From Microbacterium sp. MYb66 (GTDB taxonomy: Bacteria > Actinomycetota > Actinomycetes > Actinomycetales > Microbacteriaceae), in the NCBI RefSeq assembly GCF_002979435.1, contig NZ_PCOV01000001.1, forward strand, positions 682,001 through 746,000: 64,000 bases of DNA, in the 5' to 3' direction. Both the position numbers and the translations under genes were made by a program. Below the pieces are notes generated by a model. That model worked only from the letters and a program-made list of their open reading frames with translations. It was not told where the DNA came from and searched no databases. Below, in pieces: positions 47,510-57,013 of this stretch; positions within the stretch are counted from its first letter, which is position 1, and each line of letters opens with the position of its first letter.

Positions 47510-50500
47510 AGTGCCGCCTTCCGGTCCAGCGCGTACTCCTGCAGGCTCTTCACCTGGAACCCCTCGTGGGCTGCGTCCATCCCGCTCACAGCGGCCCCGA
47601 GCACCGCCATCGTGGTGAACAGGGCCTTGTCGGCTGCCACCGCCGCGGCGCGGATCTCGTAGCCGTCCGCGCGAGCGGCCCCGCCGGACGGGGTGTTCAC
47701 GACGATGTCGATCGCGCCCTCGTTGATGAGGTCGACGATGTTCTTCGCCCCCGACTGCTGCGTCTCGCTGTACTTCTCGACGACCGTGACCGCGATGCCG
47801 TTGCGGGACAGGATCTCGGCGGTGCCCTCGGTCGCGACGATCGTGAAGCCCAGCTGCTGCAGGCGGTGCGCGGGGAGGATGACGGCACGCTTGTCCGAAT
47901 CGGCGACCGAGATGAACACGGTCCCCGAGGTCGGCATGCCTCCGTAGGCTGCGGCCTGGCTCTTCGCGAACGCCGTCGGGAAGTCGCGGTCGATGCCCAT
48001 GACCTCTCCGGTCGAGCGCATCTCCGGGCCGAGGACGGAGTCGACCGTCTTGCCGTCAGCCGTGCGGAAGCGCTTGAACGGGAGCACGGCCTCCTTGACC
48101 GACACCGGGGCGTCGAGCGGCACTCGGGAGCCGTCCTGTTCGGGCAGCATGCCCTCGGCACGCAGCTCCGCGACCGTGGACCCCGTCATGATGCGACTCG
48201 CGGCCTTGGCCATCGGGATTCCGAGCGCCTTCGACACGAACGGCACGGTGCGGCTGGCGCGGGGGTTCGCCTCGATGACGTAGAGCACGCCCGCGCTGAT
48301 GGCGAACTGCACGTTCAGCAGTCCGCGCACGCCCACGCCCTTCGCGATCGCCAGGGTGGCCTCGCGTACGCGGTCGACGTCGGTGCGGCCGAGCGAGACC
48401 GGCGGCAGCGTGCAGCTGGAGTCGCCGGAGTGGATGCCGGCCTCTTCGAGGTGCTCCATGACGCCGCCGATGTACAGATCGGTGCCGTCGTAGAGCGCGT
48501 CCACGTCGAGCTCGATCGCGTCGTCGAGGAACCGGTCGACCAGCAGCGGCTTGCCCTCCTCGATGATGACCTCGCCGGCGGTGCGCACGAAGTAGTCCCG
48601 CAGTGATGCGGTGTCGTAGACGATCTCCATACCGCGCCCGCCGAGCACGAAGCTCGGACGCACCAGGACCGGGTAGCCGATCTCCTCGGCGATGCGCACG
48701 GCGCCTTCGACGTCGATCGCGGTGCCGTTGCGCGGTGCGACGAGGCCTGCCTCGTCGAGGAGGCGGGAGAAGAGCTCGCGCTCCTCCGCCAGGTCGATCG
48801 CCTCGGGGCTGGTGCCGAGCACCGTGTATCCGGCAGCCTCGATCCCCTTCGCGAGTCCGAGCGGCGTCTGTCCGCCCAGCTGGCACACGACGCCGAGGAT
48901 GGTGCCGCTCGCTGCCTCCGCGTCGAGCACCTCGAGCACGTCTTCGAGCGTCAGCGGCTCGAAGTACAGGCGGTCGGAGGTGTCGTAATCGGTCGAGACG
49001 GTCTCCGGGTTGCAGTTGACCATCACGGTCTCGAAACCGGCGTCGGAGAGGGCGAACGACGCGTGCACGCAGGAGTAGTCGAACTCGACACCCTGCCCGA
49101 TGCGGTTCGGACCGGAGCCGATGATGACGACCTTGGTGCGCTCGGACGGTGCGACCTCGGTCTCGAAGTCGTAGCTCGAGTAGTGGTACGGCGTCAGGGC
49201 GGGGAACTCGCCGGCACAGGTGTCGACCGTCTTGTAGACCGGACGGATGCCGAGGCCGTGACGGACTCCGCGCACCTCCGCCTCCTTCGTGCCGCGGAGC
49301 TCGGCGAGCTGCACGTCCGAGAAGCCGTGCTCCTTGGCGTAGCGGAGCGTCGCAGCGTCCAGCTCGGGAGCCGTGCGCACGATCTCGGCGACCTCGTTGA
49401 TCAGGACGATCTGGTCCAGGAACCACGGGTCGATCGCGGTCGCCTCGAAGGCCTGCTCGACGGTGGCGCCCTTGCGCAGCGCCTGCTGCAGCGTGACGAT
49501 GCGGCCGTCGGTCGGGATCTTGGAGATCTCGAGCAGCTCCTCCACCGAGCGCTCTTCGGCACCCCAGTGGAAGCTCGAGCCACGCTTCTCCAGCGAACGG
49601 AGCGCCTTCTGCAGCGCGGTGGCGTAGTTGCGGCCGATCGCCATCGCCTCGCCCACGGACTTCATGGTGGTGGTGAGCGTGGCGTCGGCTGCCGGGAACT
49701 TCTCGAAGGCGAAGCGCGGAACCTTCACTACGACGTAGTCGAGCGTCGGCTCGAAGCTCGCCGGGGTAACGCCGGTGATGTCGTTGGGGATCTCGTCGAG
49801 GCGGTAGCCGAGTGCGAGCTTGGCCGCGAGCTTGGCGATCGGGAATCCGGTGGCCTTCGAGGCCAGGGCGCTGGACCGGGAGACGCGCGGGTTCATCTCG
49901 ATGACGATGATCCGGCCGTTGGACGGATCGACCGCGAACTGGATGTTGCAGCCACCGGTGTCGACGCCGACCGCGCGGATGATGTCGATGCCGATGTCGC
50001 GCATCTTCTGGTACTCGCGGTCGGTGAGGGTCAGCGCGGGGGCGACCGTGATCGAGTCGCCCGTGTGCACACCGACCGGATCGACGTTCTCGATCGAGCA
50101 GACGACGACCGTGTTGTCGGCGGTGTCGCGCATGAGCTCGAGCTCGTACTCCTTCCAGCCGAGGATGGACTCCTCCAGGAGCACCTCGGTGGTCGGCGAG
50201 TCACGCAGGCCCGCGCCCGCGATGCGACGCAGGTCTTCTTCGTCGTACGCGAAGCCGGATCCGAGGCCCCCCATCGTGAAGCTCGGACGGACCACCATCG
50301 GGTAGCCGAGTTCGTCGGCGGCGGCCAGGACCTCGTCCATCGTGTGCGCGATGCGGGAGTCGGCCACGTCGGCACCGGCGTCGAGGACCAGCTGCTTGAA
50401 GATCTGGCGGTCCTCGCCCTTGTTGATCGCCTCGAAGCTGGCGCCGATGAGCTCGACGTCGTACTTCTCGAGGATGCCGTGGTTGTGCAGCTCGATCGCG

Positions 50501-50793
50501 GCGTTCAGGGCCGTCTGTCCGCCGAGGGTCGGGAGGATCGCGTCGGGACGCTCCTTCGCGATGATCGTCTCGATCACCTGCCAGGTGATCGGCTCGATGT
50601 ACGTCGCGTCCGCGAAGTCGGGGTCGGTCATGATGGTGGCCGGGTTGGAGTTGACCAGGATGACCCGTACGCCCTCCTCGCGGAGCACGCGGCACGCCTG
50701 GGTGCCGGAGTAGTCGAACTCGCAGGCCTGACCGATGACGATCGGGCCGGAGCCGATGACGAGGACGGAGTTGATGTCGTCGCGCTTGGGCAT
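47506..50793 (-). CDS. carB: Carbamoyl-phosphate synthase large subunit
   Basis: A 1095-residue subunit with two ATP-grasp halves. The first begins [23 protein letters not shown] (residues 11-33) and the second [19 protein letters not shown] near 565; [20 protein letters not shown] and [20 protein letters not shown] are paired metal-binding blocks. A C-terminal MGS-like regulatory domain follows (from about 940), expected to bind UMP and ornithine. It makes carbamoyl phosphate for both pyrimidines and arginine. Its start overlaps the carA stop by one base. Confidence 0.98.
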   Translation of the reverse strand: MPKRDDINSVLVIGSGPIVIGQACEFDYSGTQACRVLREEGVRVILVNSNPATIMTDPDFADATYIEPITWQVIETIIAKERPDAILPTLGGQTALNAAIELHNHGILEKYDVELIGASFEAINKGEDRQIFKQLVLDAGADVADSRIAHTMDEVLAAADELGYPMVVRPSFTMGGLGSGFAYDEEDLRRIAGAGLRDSPTTEVLLEESILGWKEYELELMRDTADNTVVVCSIENVDPVGVHTGDSITVAPALTLTDREYQKMRDIGIDIIRAVGVDTGGCNIQFAVDPSNGRIIVIEMNPRVSRSSALASKATGFPIAKLAAKLALGYRLDEIPNDITGVTPASFEPTLDYVVVKVPRFAFEKFPAADATLTTTMKSVGEAMAIGRNYATALQKALRSLEKRGSSFHWGAEERSVEELLEISKIPTDGRIVTLQQALRKGATVEQAFEATAIDPWFLDQIVLINEVAEIVRTAPELDAATLRYAKEHGFSDVQLAELRGTKEAEVRGVRHGLGIRPVYKTVDTCAGEFPALTPYHYSSYDFETEVAPSERTKVVIIGSGPNRIGQGVEFDYSCVHASFALSDAGFETVMVNCNPETVSTDYDTSDRLYFEPLTLEDVLEVLDAEAASGTILGVVCQLGGQTPLGLAKGIEAAGYTVLGTSPEAIDLAEERELFSRLLDEAGLVAPRNGTAIDVEGAVRIAEEIGYPVLVRPSFVLGGRGMEIVYDTASLRDYFVRTAGEVIIEEGKPLLVDRFLDDAIELDVDALYDGTDLYIGGVMEHLEEAGIHSGDSSCTLPPVSLGRTDVDRVREATLAIAKGVGVRGLLNVQFAISAGVLYVIEANPRASRTVPFVSKALGIPMAKAASRIMTGSTVAELRAEGMLPEQDGSRVPLDAPVSVKEAVLPFKRFRTADGKTVDSVLGPEMRSTGEVMGIDRDFPTAFAKSQAAAYGGMPTSGTVFISVADSDKRAVILPAHRLQQLGFTIVATEGTAEILSRNGIAVTVVEKYSETQQSGAKNIVDLINEGAIDIVVNTPSGGAARADGYEIRAAAVAADKALFTTMAVLGAAVSGMDAAHEGFQVKSLQEYALDRKAAL

Positions 50794-51971
50794 TACTTGG
50801 AGTCCTTCTGGCTTGCGATGACCAGGTCGCGGAACCTGTCGAAGAGGTAGTTGGCGTCGTGCGGGCCGGCCGCCGCCTCGGGGTGGTACTGCACCGAGAA
50901 GGCCGGGATGTCGAGGGCGCGGAGTCCCTCGACGACGTTGTCGTTGAGGCCGACGTGGCTGACCTCGACCTTGCCGTAGCCGTTCGGGCTGTCGAAGGTG
51001 CCCTCGAGCGGAGCCTCGACCGCGAAGCCGTGGTTGTGGGCGGTGATCTCGACCTTGCCGGTCTGCTTGTCGAGCACCGGCTGGTTGATGCCGCGGTGGC
51101 CGAACGGCAGCTTGTAGGTGCCGAGACCGAGCGCGCGGCCGAGCAGCTGGTTGCCGAAGCAGATGCCGAAGAACGGAAGACCGTCGTCGAGCACGGAACG
51201 CAGCAGCTCGACGTGGTCGCCGGAGGCCGCAGGGTCTCCGGGACCGTTCGAGTAGAAGACGGCGACGGGGTCGACCGCGCGGATCTCGTCGATCGTCACG
51301 TTCTGCGGAAGCACGTGCACCTCGAAACCGCGGGCGGCGAGGTTGTCGATCGTCGCCTGCTTCACGCCGAGGTCGAGCACGGCGAGGTTGCCGATCCGCT
51401 CCCCCATGGCCGTCGTCACGGTGGCGACGTCGACCGAGACCTCGGCGGACAGGTTGCGCCCGGCCATCTCGGGTGCTTCGCGGACGATGCGCAGCTGCTC
51501 CTCGGAATCGAGCGCCGCGTCGGCGCCGGAGAAGATCCCGCCGCGCATGGAACCGGCCGAGCGGATATGACGCGTGATCGACCGGGTGTCGATGCCGCTG
51601 ATGCCCACGACACCGTCCTCGACGAGCACGTCGTCGAGCGAGGCGTTCGCGCGCCAGTTCGACACCACGCGTGAGGGGTCGCGCACGATGTAGCCGGCGA
51701 CCCAGATACGCCGTGATTCGGCATCTTCATCGTTCATCCCGGTGTTGCCGATGTGAGGGGCCGTCTGCAGCACGATCTGGCCCGCATACGAGGGATCGGT
51801 GATCGTCTCCTGGTATCCGGACATGCCGGTCGCGAAGACGACCTCGCCCAGCGTGCGTCCGCGGGCGCCGTAGGCGCGTCCCGCGTGGCGGGTGCCGTCT
51901 TCCAGGACGAGGACGGCGGGATCGGGGAGCTGGGCCGCGGAGGCCTGCTCGGAGGTTGTCGAGAGTGTCAT
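50793..51971 (-). CDS. carA: Carbamoyl-phosphate synthase small subunit
   Basis: A 392-residue glutaminase subunit that supplies ammonia to CarB. The N-terminal domain shows [24 protein letters not shown] (residues 29-53) and the class I glutaminase domain has the nucleophile block [16 protein letters not shown] (about 266-281), [10 protein letters not shown], and the His/Glu in [13 protein letters not shown]. It overlaps the PH-like gene by four bases and carB by one base. Confidence 0.97.
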   Translation of the reverse strand: MTLSTTSEQASAAQLPDPAVLVLEDGTRHAGRAYGARGRTLGEVVFATGMSGYQETITDPSYAGQIVLQTAPHIGNTGMNDEDAESRRIWVAGYIVRDPSRVVSNWRANASLDDVLVEDGVVGISGIDTRSITRHIRSAGSMRGGIFSGADAALDSEEQLRIVREAPEMAGRNLSAEVSVDVATVTTAMGERIGNLAVLDLGVKQATIDNLAARGFEVHVLPQNVTIDEIRAVDPVAVFYSNGPGDPAASGDHVELLRSVLDDGLPFFGICFGNQLLGRALGLGTYKLPFGHRGINQPVLDKQTGKVEITAHNHGFAVEAPLEGTFDSPNGYGKVEVSHVGLNDNVVEGLRALDIPAFSVQYHPEAAAGPHDANYLFDRFRDLVIASQKDSK

Positions 51972-52480
51972 GACGTTGCTCCTGTGTCGGGGGCGGCGGG
52001 GACGAGCCGCTGCAGATCGGAGATGAGGTTCTGGGGGTCGCCGGTGGCGAGGCGCAGGTAGCTGTCGACGATCGTGTCGTCATCGATGCTCCAGGCGATG
52101 CGGACGAGGCCGCCCGGCTCGACGACGCGGTCGATCGTGACCGTGGCGCGGTCGACGGCGACGAGTCGGTCTTTCGCGAGGAAGACCGTCGGGGTGCCGT
52201 CGAGACAGAGCGCGATACCGCGATCCGTGAGTGCGATCTCACCGCGTGCCCGGTATGCGAGAGGCGAGACCGCGAGGCGCTCGAGCGGCTGCTCATGACG
52301 TGTCGTCGACACGTACAGCACCTCGTCGCGGCGGGCGACCTCCGCATGCTCAGGGACACCCAGCGGGGCCGAGAACACGGAATCGCGGCGGATTCGTCGT
52401 CGCCAGGCGAGCAGCATCACCAACAGCACCAGGAGCGCGACCGCGATCGTGATCGCGACGGCGAGGTCCCGAGCGCTCAT
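51968..52480 (-). CDS. Membrane-anchored PH-like domain protein of the pyr operon
   Basis: A 170-residue protein with one N-terminal membrane segment ([21 protein letters not shown], residues 6-26) and a soluble beta-rich domain ([40 protein letters not shown]) resembling a bacterial PH domain. A protein of this kind is regularly found between pyrC and carA in actinobacteria (mycobacterial counterpart near Rv1382), but its function is unknown. ATG 52480 overlaps pyrC by four bases and its stop overlaps carA. A role in anchoring the pyr enzymes is speculation. Confidence 0.88.
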   Translation of the reverse strand: MSARDLAVAITIAVALLVLLVMLLAWRRRIRRDSVFSAPLGVPEHAEVARRDEVLYVSTTRHEQPLERLAVSPLAYRARGEIALTDRGIALCLDGTPTVFLAKDRLVAVDRATVTIDRVVEPGGLVRIAWSIDDDTIVDSYLRLATGDPQNLISDLQRLVPAAPDTGATS

Positions 52481-53781
52481 GCGCGAAGCTCCTCGACGAC
52501 GCTGCCGCCGTCGACCGTGAGGGCACCGCCGTGGATCGTGTACTCGACGCGTCCCGGAAGCGCGCGCCCGAGATACGGCGAGTTCACGCTGCGACCGTGG
52601 AGGTCGTGCTCGGTGAACACCCCGTCGACCGAGGCGTCGTAAAGGGTGATCTGCGCCGGCTGCCCGACCTCGAGCGGCGTGCCGTGCCCTGCGAGTCGCC
52701 CGATCCGTGCCGGTGTCGCGCTCATCACCCGCGCGATGTCGGACCAGTCGAGCAGCCCGGTCTGCACCATCGACTGATGCACCACGCGCAGGGCGCTCTC
52801 GAGCCCCACCATGCCGTTCGCGGCGGCCTGCCACTCGCAGGCCTTGTGCTCGCTGGGGTGGGGCGCGTGGTCGGTGGCGACGATGTCGATGGTGCCGTCG
52901 GCGAGGCCTTCGCGCACGGCGAGCACATCCTCTTCCCGACGCAGCGGCGGGTTCACCTTGTAGCGCGCGTCGTACCCGCGCACGAGCTCATCGGTCAGCA
53001 GCAGGTGGTGAGGGGTGACCTCGGCCGTGACATGGATACCGCGCTTCTTGGCCCAGCGGATGATGTCCACCGAACCCGCGGTCGACAGGTGGCAGACGTG
53101 CAGCCGCGAGCCGACATGCTCGGCGAGCAGCACGTCGCGGGCGATGATCGATTCCTCGGCGACGGCGGGCCAGCCGGCGAGGCCCAGCTCGGCAGATACC
53201 GTGCCCTCGTTCATCTGCGCGCCTTCGGTGAGGCGGGGGTCCTGCGCATGCTGGGCGATGACCCCGTCGAACGATTTCACGTACTCCAGCGCGCGACGCA
53301 TGATGAGCGGGTCGAACACGCAGAAGCCGTCGTCGCTGAAGACGCGGACCTGCGCACGGGACGTGGCCATCGCGCCCAGCTCGGCGAGGCGCTCGCCCTT
53401 CTGTCCGACGGTGACGGCGCCGATCGGCTGCACGGTGGCGTAGCCTGCGGCCTCTCCGAGGGCGAGCTCCTGCTCGACGACGCCCGCGGTGTCAGCGACC
53501 GGTGAGGTGTTGGGCATCGCGAACACGGCGGTGAATCCGCCGGCGGCCGCGGCCTTCGTTCCGGTGAGGATGGTTTCGGACGCCTCGTAGCCGGGCTCCC
53601 GCAGATGCGTGTGCAGGTCGACCAGGCCCGGTAGCGCGACGAGTCCTGCCGCATCCACGACGCGGGCACCAGAGCGGGTCAGTCCGGTGCCGATCTCGGC
53701 GATCCGGCCGTCCTCGATGATGATGTCGGCGCTCTCAGCACCGAGCAGCTGCGCACCGGTGATGACGAGGGTCTCGTTCAC
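52477..53781 (-). CDS. pyrC: Dihydroorotase
   Basis: A 434-residue zinc amidohydrolase forming dihydroorotate from N-carbamoyl-aspartate. Metal ligands are in [12 protein letters not shown] (about 55-66), [12 protein letters not shown] and [12 protein letters not shown]; the class I type is indicated by length and by GLVALPG preceding the HTH motif. It overlaps pyrB by four bases and the PH-like gene by four. The dihydroorotate dehydrogenase gene is not in the window. Confidence 0.97.
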   Translation of the reverse strand: MNETLVITGAQLLGAESADIIIEDGRIAEIGTGLTRSGARVVDAAGLVALPGLVDLHTHLREPGYEASETILTGTKAAAAGGFTAVFAMPNTSPVADTAGVVEQELALGEAAGYATVQPIGAVTVGQKGERLAELGAMATSRAQVRVFSDDGFCVFDPLIMRRALEYVKSFDGVIAQHAQDPRLTEGAQMNEGTVSAELGLAGWPAVAEESIIARDVLLAEHVGSRLHVCHLSTAGSVDIIRWAKKRGIHVTAEVTPHHLLLTDELVRGYDARYKVNPPLRREEDVLAVREGLADGTIDIVATDHAPHPSEHKACEWQAAANGMVGLESALRVVHQSMVQTGLLDWSDIARVMSATPARIGRLAGHGTPLEVGQPAQITLYDASVDGVFTEHDLHGRSVNSPYLGRALPGRVEYTIHGGALTVDGGSVVEELRA

Positions 53782-54743
53782 AGGTCTCCCCCTCGTTCGT
53801 CGTCTCGTTCGCCTGCCAGCAGCAGGTACAGCACCGCCATGCGGACGGACACCCCGTTCGTGACCTGTTCCAGCACCGTCGAGCGGGGGGAATCGGCTGC
53901 TTCCGAGGAGATCTCCAGTCCCCGGTTCATCGGCCCGGGGTGCATCACAATGCTACCTGCCGGAAGACCCGCCACACGCCGTGCGTCCAGCCCCCAGCGC
54001 CGGGAATACTCCCGCTCAGTCGGGAAATACGCGGCGTTCATCCGTTCCAGCTGAATGCGCAGCATCATCACGGCGTCCGGGTCTTCGGCCAGAGCCTGAT
54101 CGAGGTCGTATACGACGCGAACCGGCCAGAGCGAGACGTTCTGCGGAACCAGCGTCGGCGGCGCCACCAGGGTGACCTCGGCGCCGAGGGTGGTGAGCAG
54201 CCAGACGTTGGATCGGGCGACCCGCGAGTGCAAGACGTCCCCCACGATCACGACGCGCATTCCGGACAGGTCGCGACCGCGGCTGTCCCCGCCGAACCGG
54301 CGCTTGCGGATCGTGAAGGCATCGAGCAGAGCCTGGGTCGGATGCTCGTGCGTGCCGTCGCCGGCGTTCACGACCCCGGCCGAGATCCAGCCGCTCGTCG
54401 CGAGTGTCTGCGGCGCACCGGAGCCGGGGTGGCGGACCACGACCGCATCGGCGCCGATGGCCTCGAGCGTCTGCGCCGTGTCCTTCAGGCTTTCGCCCTT
54501 CGAGACGCTGGAGCCCTTCGCGGCGAAGTTGATCACGTCGGCGGAGAGGCGCTTGGCGGCGGCCTCGAACGAGATGCGGGTGCGGGTCGAATCCTCGAAG
54601 AAGAGGTTGACGACCGTCTTGCCGCGCAGGGTCGGGAGCTTCTTGACCTCGCGGGACTGCGTATCGGACATGTCCTCGGCGACATCGAGGATGCGCAGGG
54701 CCGTGGTCCTGTCGAGGGTGCGGGTGTCGAGGAGGTGTCTCAT
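53778..54743 (-). CDS. pyrB: Aspartate carbamoyltransferase catalytic subunit
   Basis: A 321-residue transferase joining carbamoyl phosphate and aspartate. The carbamoyl-phosphate site [19 protein letters not shown] is at residues 49-67, [14 protein letters not shown] at about 137-150, and [12 protein letters not shown] near 272 binds aspartate. No regulatory PyrI gene is present. It overlaps pyrR and pyrC by four bases each, and its expression probably follows PyrR control. Confidence 0.97.
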   Translation of the reverse strand: MRHLLDTRTLDRTTALRILDVAEDMSDTQSREVKKLPTLRGKTVVNLFFEDSTRTRISFEAAAKRLSADVINFAAKGSSVSKGESLKDTAQTLEAIGADAVVVRHPGSGAPQTLATSGWISAGVVNAGDGTHEHPTQALLDAFTIRKRRFGGDSRGRDLSGMRVVIVGDVLHSRVARSNVWLLTTLGAEVTLVAPPTLVPQNVSLWPVRVVYDLDQALAEDPDAVMMLRIQLERMNAAYFPTEREYSRRWGLDARRVAGLPAGSIVMHPGPMNRGLEISSEAADSPRSTVLEQVTNGVSVRMAVLYLLLAGERDDERGGDL

Positions 54744-55270
54744 TCGCCGATCGTCACCTCCTCGGCCCCGTCGTTCTCGAGGAGGCGCACGTTGACCCGC
54801 TCGGTGCGGGCGGAGGGGATGTTCTTGCCGATGAAGTCCGGCCGGATCGGAAGCTCGCGATGCCCGCGGTCGACCAGTATCGCGAGGCGCACGACGGACG
54901 GCCGGCCGATCGACTGGATCGCGTCCAGCGCGGCGCGGATGCTGCGCCCGGAGAAGAGCACGTCGTCGACGAGCACGACGGTCTTGCCGTCGATGCCTCC
55001 GACGGGGATCTCGGTGGGCTGCGGAGAACGTGTCGGGTGCTTGGCGAGATCGTCGCGGAAGAGCGTCACATCGAGCGATCCGACCGGGACGGACTGCTGC
55101 GCGATCTCGCTGATCAGCAGGCCGAGGCGGTGGGCGAGAGTCACGCCGCGGGTCGGAATGCCCAGCAGGACGAGGTTCTCGGCGCCTCGATTGGATTCGA
55201 GGATCTCGTGCGCGATACGGGTCAGCGCTCGTGAGATGTCGGCTTCGTGCAGCACGGTGCGCATGCTCAT
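54740..55270 (-). CDS. pyrR: Pyrimidine operon regulator and uracil phosphoribosyltransferase
   Basis: A 176-residue PRTase-fold protein that binds pyr mRNA in the presence of UMP/UTP. The PRPP loop [18 protein letters not shown] (about 93-110), the thumb [18 protein letters not shown] and DVTLFRDDL are conserved. The ATG at 55270 has AAGGGAG upstream; the codon at 55264 is also possible. The leader next to it carries a PyrR-recognition-loop-like sequence (separate entry), so the protein likely represses its own operon by feedback. Confidence 0.95.
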   Translation of the reverse strand: MSMRTVLHEADISRALTRIAHEILESNRGAENLVLLGIPTRGVTLAHRLGLLISEIAQQSVPVGSLDVTLFRDDLAKHPTRSPQPTEIPVGGIDGKTVVLVDDVLFSGRSIRAALDAIQSIGRPSVVRLAILVDRGHRELPIRPDFIGKNIPSARTERVNVRLLENDGAEEVTIGE

Positions 55271-55305
55271 CGGCCGCTCCCTTCTCCGCCTCACAGGACG
55301 GTGTT
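55271..55305 (-). promoter_or_regulatory. Candidate PyrR-binding leader hairpin
   Basis: On the minus strand the leader contains GTCCTGTGAGGC (55,288-55,299), matching the GUCC-N-G-N-GAGGC loop bound by PyrR in other bacteria. It sits only a few bases upstream of the AAGGGAG ribosome binding site of pyrR, so binding could block translation of the coupled operon, as reported for mycobacterial pyrR. The flanking stem is short (CCG/CGG). TAGACT at 55,325-55,330 is a possible -10. Confidence 0.6.
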
Positions 55306-55354
55306 AAAGGTTGCTTGTGACGTCAGTCTATCGGAGCGGGAGGGCTCCGGTGGA

Positions 55355-56932
55355 TCAGCTCGCCTCCTGCAGCACCGGGTCTGTGACCTCGTCGATCTTG
55401 GAGGAGCGGATCGGGTGGCCGGCGGTGGAGAGGCAGCGACCGGTCTTCAGGTCCCACTTCCAGTCGTGCATGCTGCAGGTGAGGATGCCGTCCTCGTCGA
55501 CCGTGCCCGTGCGGGTGAGGTCGGCACGGAGGTGCGGGCACCGGCGCTGCACGACCCAGTCGCCGATCTCGGCGTCCTCGGTCTGGTCGGTCTGCTCCTG
55601 GTACCAGTTCTCGACGTACTCGATCCGGTCGACCGAGAGGCACTTGAGGAACGTGGTGAGGAACTCGTTGAACTTGCCGCTGCGGCCCACCGAGAACTGC
55701 ATGGAGAGGAAGATCGAGTTCGACCAGTCGATCTCGTGATCGACGATGTTCGTCGAGACCAGGCCGGCAGGGATCGTGTACCAGTACACGCACTCCTCGC
55801 CCGCGTACTCGCGGACCTTCGCACGGGGGAAGTCGACGACCATGTCGAGGTCGCCGATGCGGAATCGCACGCACCCTCCGACGCCGAGTCGGATGGTGCG
55901 GGACTTCTTCAGCAGCGGCTCCCACCACGTCTTGATCGCCTCGAGCATCTCCGCGGGCGGGATGATCGCGGCACGGGACGCCTCCTCGTCGCGGATCTCC
56001 TGCTGGCGGCTCGCGCGCTGCTCCTCGAGGTAGTCCCACTTCTCATCGAAGATGTGCGAGATCTCGGCCTCGGTGTAGAGCGTCTGCTCGCTCGTGACGC
56101 TTCCCCCGTCGACCGTGACGACGGTGCCGGGGATGAAGAGCTGGCCGTCGTACTGCGGCGCGAGCTCCTTCATGTGCGCGAGGAACTGCTTCTGGTCGGT
56201 GAAGATCGACTCGCCGTTCTTCCCGAGGCCGTTGAAGTCGAACAGGTCGTCGCGCAGGAACATGGGCGGGCCCGCCATCGGGAAGACGTGCGGGGCGTCG
56301 ACCTTCTCGATGTAGTACATCGCGCGCTTGTTCTGCGCCTCGCGCTTGAGGCGCGCGAAGTTCTGCTTGGCGTCGAGCGGCAGGTCGTAGACCATGGGCC
56401 ACCAGATCGCACCGGAGACCTGGGTGAAGTAGGCGTCGGGCTTGCCGAAGTCGAGCAGCTTCTCGAGGTCGAGCGGGTGCGAGTCGTTCTGGTTGAGCAT
56501 CGAGCCGGTGCCGTCGTCGACGCTCAGCGAGGAGTCGCCGATCGGGCCGTCGCTCGGGGCGCGGAGCGGCGTGATCATCATCTTGAGCTCACCGCGCTGG
56601 ATGACCTGACCGGCCGGGGCGTAGGTGATGTTCGTGTAGCCGAGGGCGCGGATGTCCTTCTCGAGGTCATCGGTGGGATACTCCGGGAGCAGCACCTCGA
56701 TGTCCTTGCGGATGTACCGCTCGAGCAGCTTCGGGTCGAAGTGATCGCGGTGGCGGTGGGAGATCCAGAGGAAGTCGGCCTCACGCCCGAAGCGCTCCCA
56801 GTCGAGGCCGCGGTTGTCGGGGAACGGGAACCAGGATCCGTAGAACGAGGGCCCGAGGACCGGGTCGCAGATGATGTTCCCGCCCAAGGTCTCGATGAAC
56901 ATCCCGGCGTGGCCGAGTCCCGTGATCCGCAT
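55355..56932 (-). CDS. Metallo-beta-lactamase-fold hydrolase with C-terminal Rieske domain
   Basis: A 525-residue two-domain protein. The N-terminal MBL domain has SHRHRDHFD (residues 58-66), the HxHxDH zinc motif. The C-terminal Rieske 2Fe-2S domain has CPHL (about 465) and CSMHDWKWDL (about 486), the Cys-His pairs that bind the cluster. This order resembles CMP-N-acetylneuraminate hydroxylase-like proteins and UlaG-type MBLs. The substrate is unknown and sialic acid genes are not in the window. The ATG has GGGAGG six bases upstream and TACAAT (56,961-56,966) as a likely -10. It lies between pyrR and the helicase. Confidence 0.93.
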   Translation of the reverse strand: MRITGLGHAGMFIETLGGNIICDPVLGPSFYGSWFPFPDNRGLDWERFGREADFLWISHRHRDHFDPKLLERYIRKDIEVLLPEYPTDDLEKDIRALGYTNITYAPAGQVIQRGELKMMITPLRAPSDGPIGDSSLSVDDGTGSMLNQNDSHPLDLEKLLDFGKPDAYFTQVSGAIWWPMVYDLPLDAKQNFARLKREAQNKRAMYYIEKVDAPHVFPMAGPPMFLRDDLFDFNGLGKNGESIFTDQKQFLAHMKELAPQYDGQLFIPGTVVTVDGGSVTSEQTLYTEAEISHIFDEKWDYLEEQRASRQQEIRDEEASRAAIIPPAEMLEAIKTWWEPLLKKSRTIRLGVGGCVRFRIGDLDMVVDFPRAKVREYAGEECVYWYTIPAGLVSTNIVDHEIDWSNSIFLSMQFSVGRSGKFNEFLTTFLKCLSVDRIEYVENWYQEQTDQTEDAEIGDWVVQRRCPHLRADLTRTGTVDEDGILTCSMHDWKWDLKTGRCLSTAGHPIRSSKIDEVTDPVLQEAS

Positions 56933-56983
56933 TGCATTCCTCCCGAAAGTGAACCGTTCGATTGTACCGAGGGCTCCCTGTGC

Positions 56984-56999
56984 GCCCGGTCGACCGGGC
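56984..56999 (-). terminator. Possible small hairpin after the SNF2 helicase gene
   Basis: GCCCGGTCGACCGGGC is a perfect 16-base palindrome 14 bases after the helicase stop, giving a six-pair stem with a TCGA loop. No U-tract follows. It could end helicase transcription or simply be a protein-binding palindrome. Confidence 0.35.
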
Positions 57000-57013
57000 C
57001 GGGAGTATTCGGG

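Noticed and set aside
49063..50850. Open frame of 595 codons on the plus strand
   Set aside because: It is antisense to carB and has Val/Asp/Arg-rich shadow composition.
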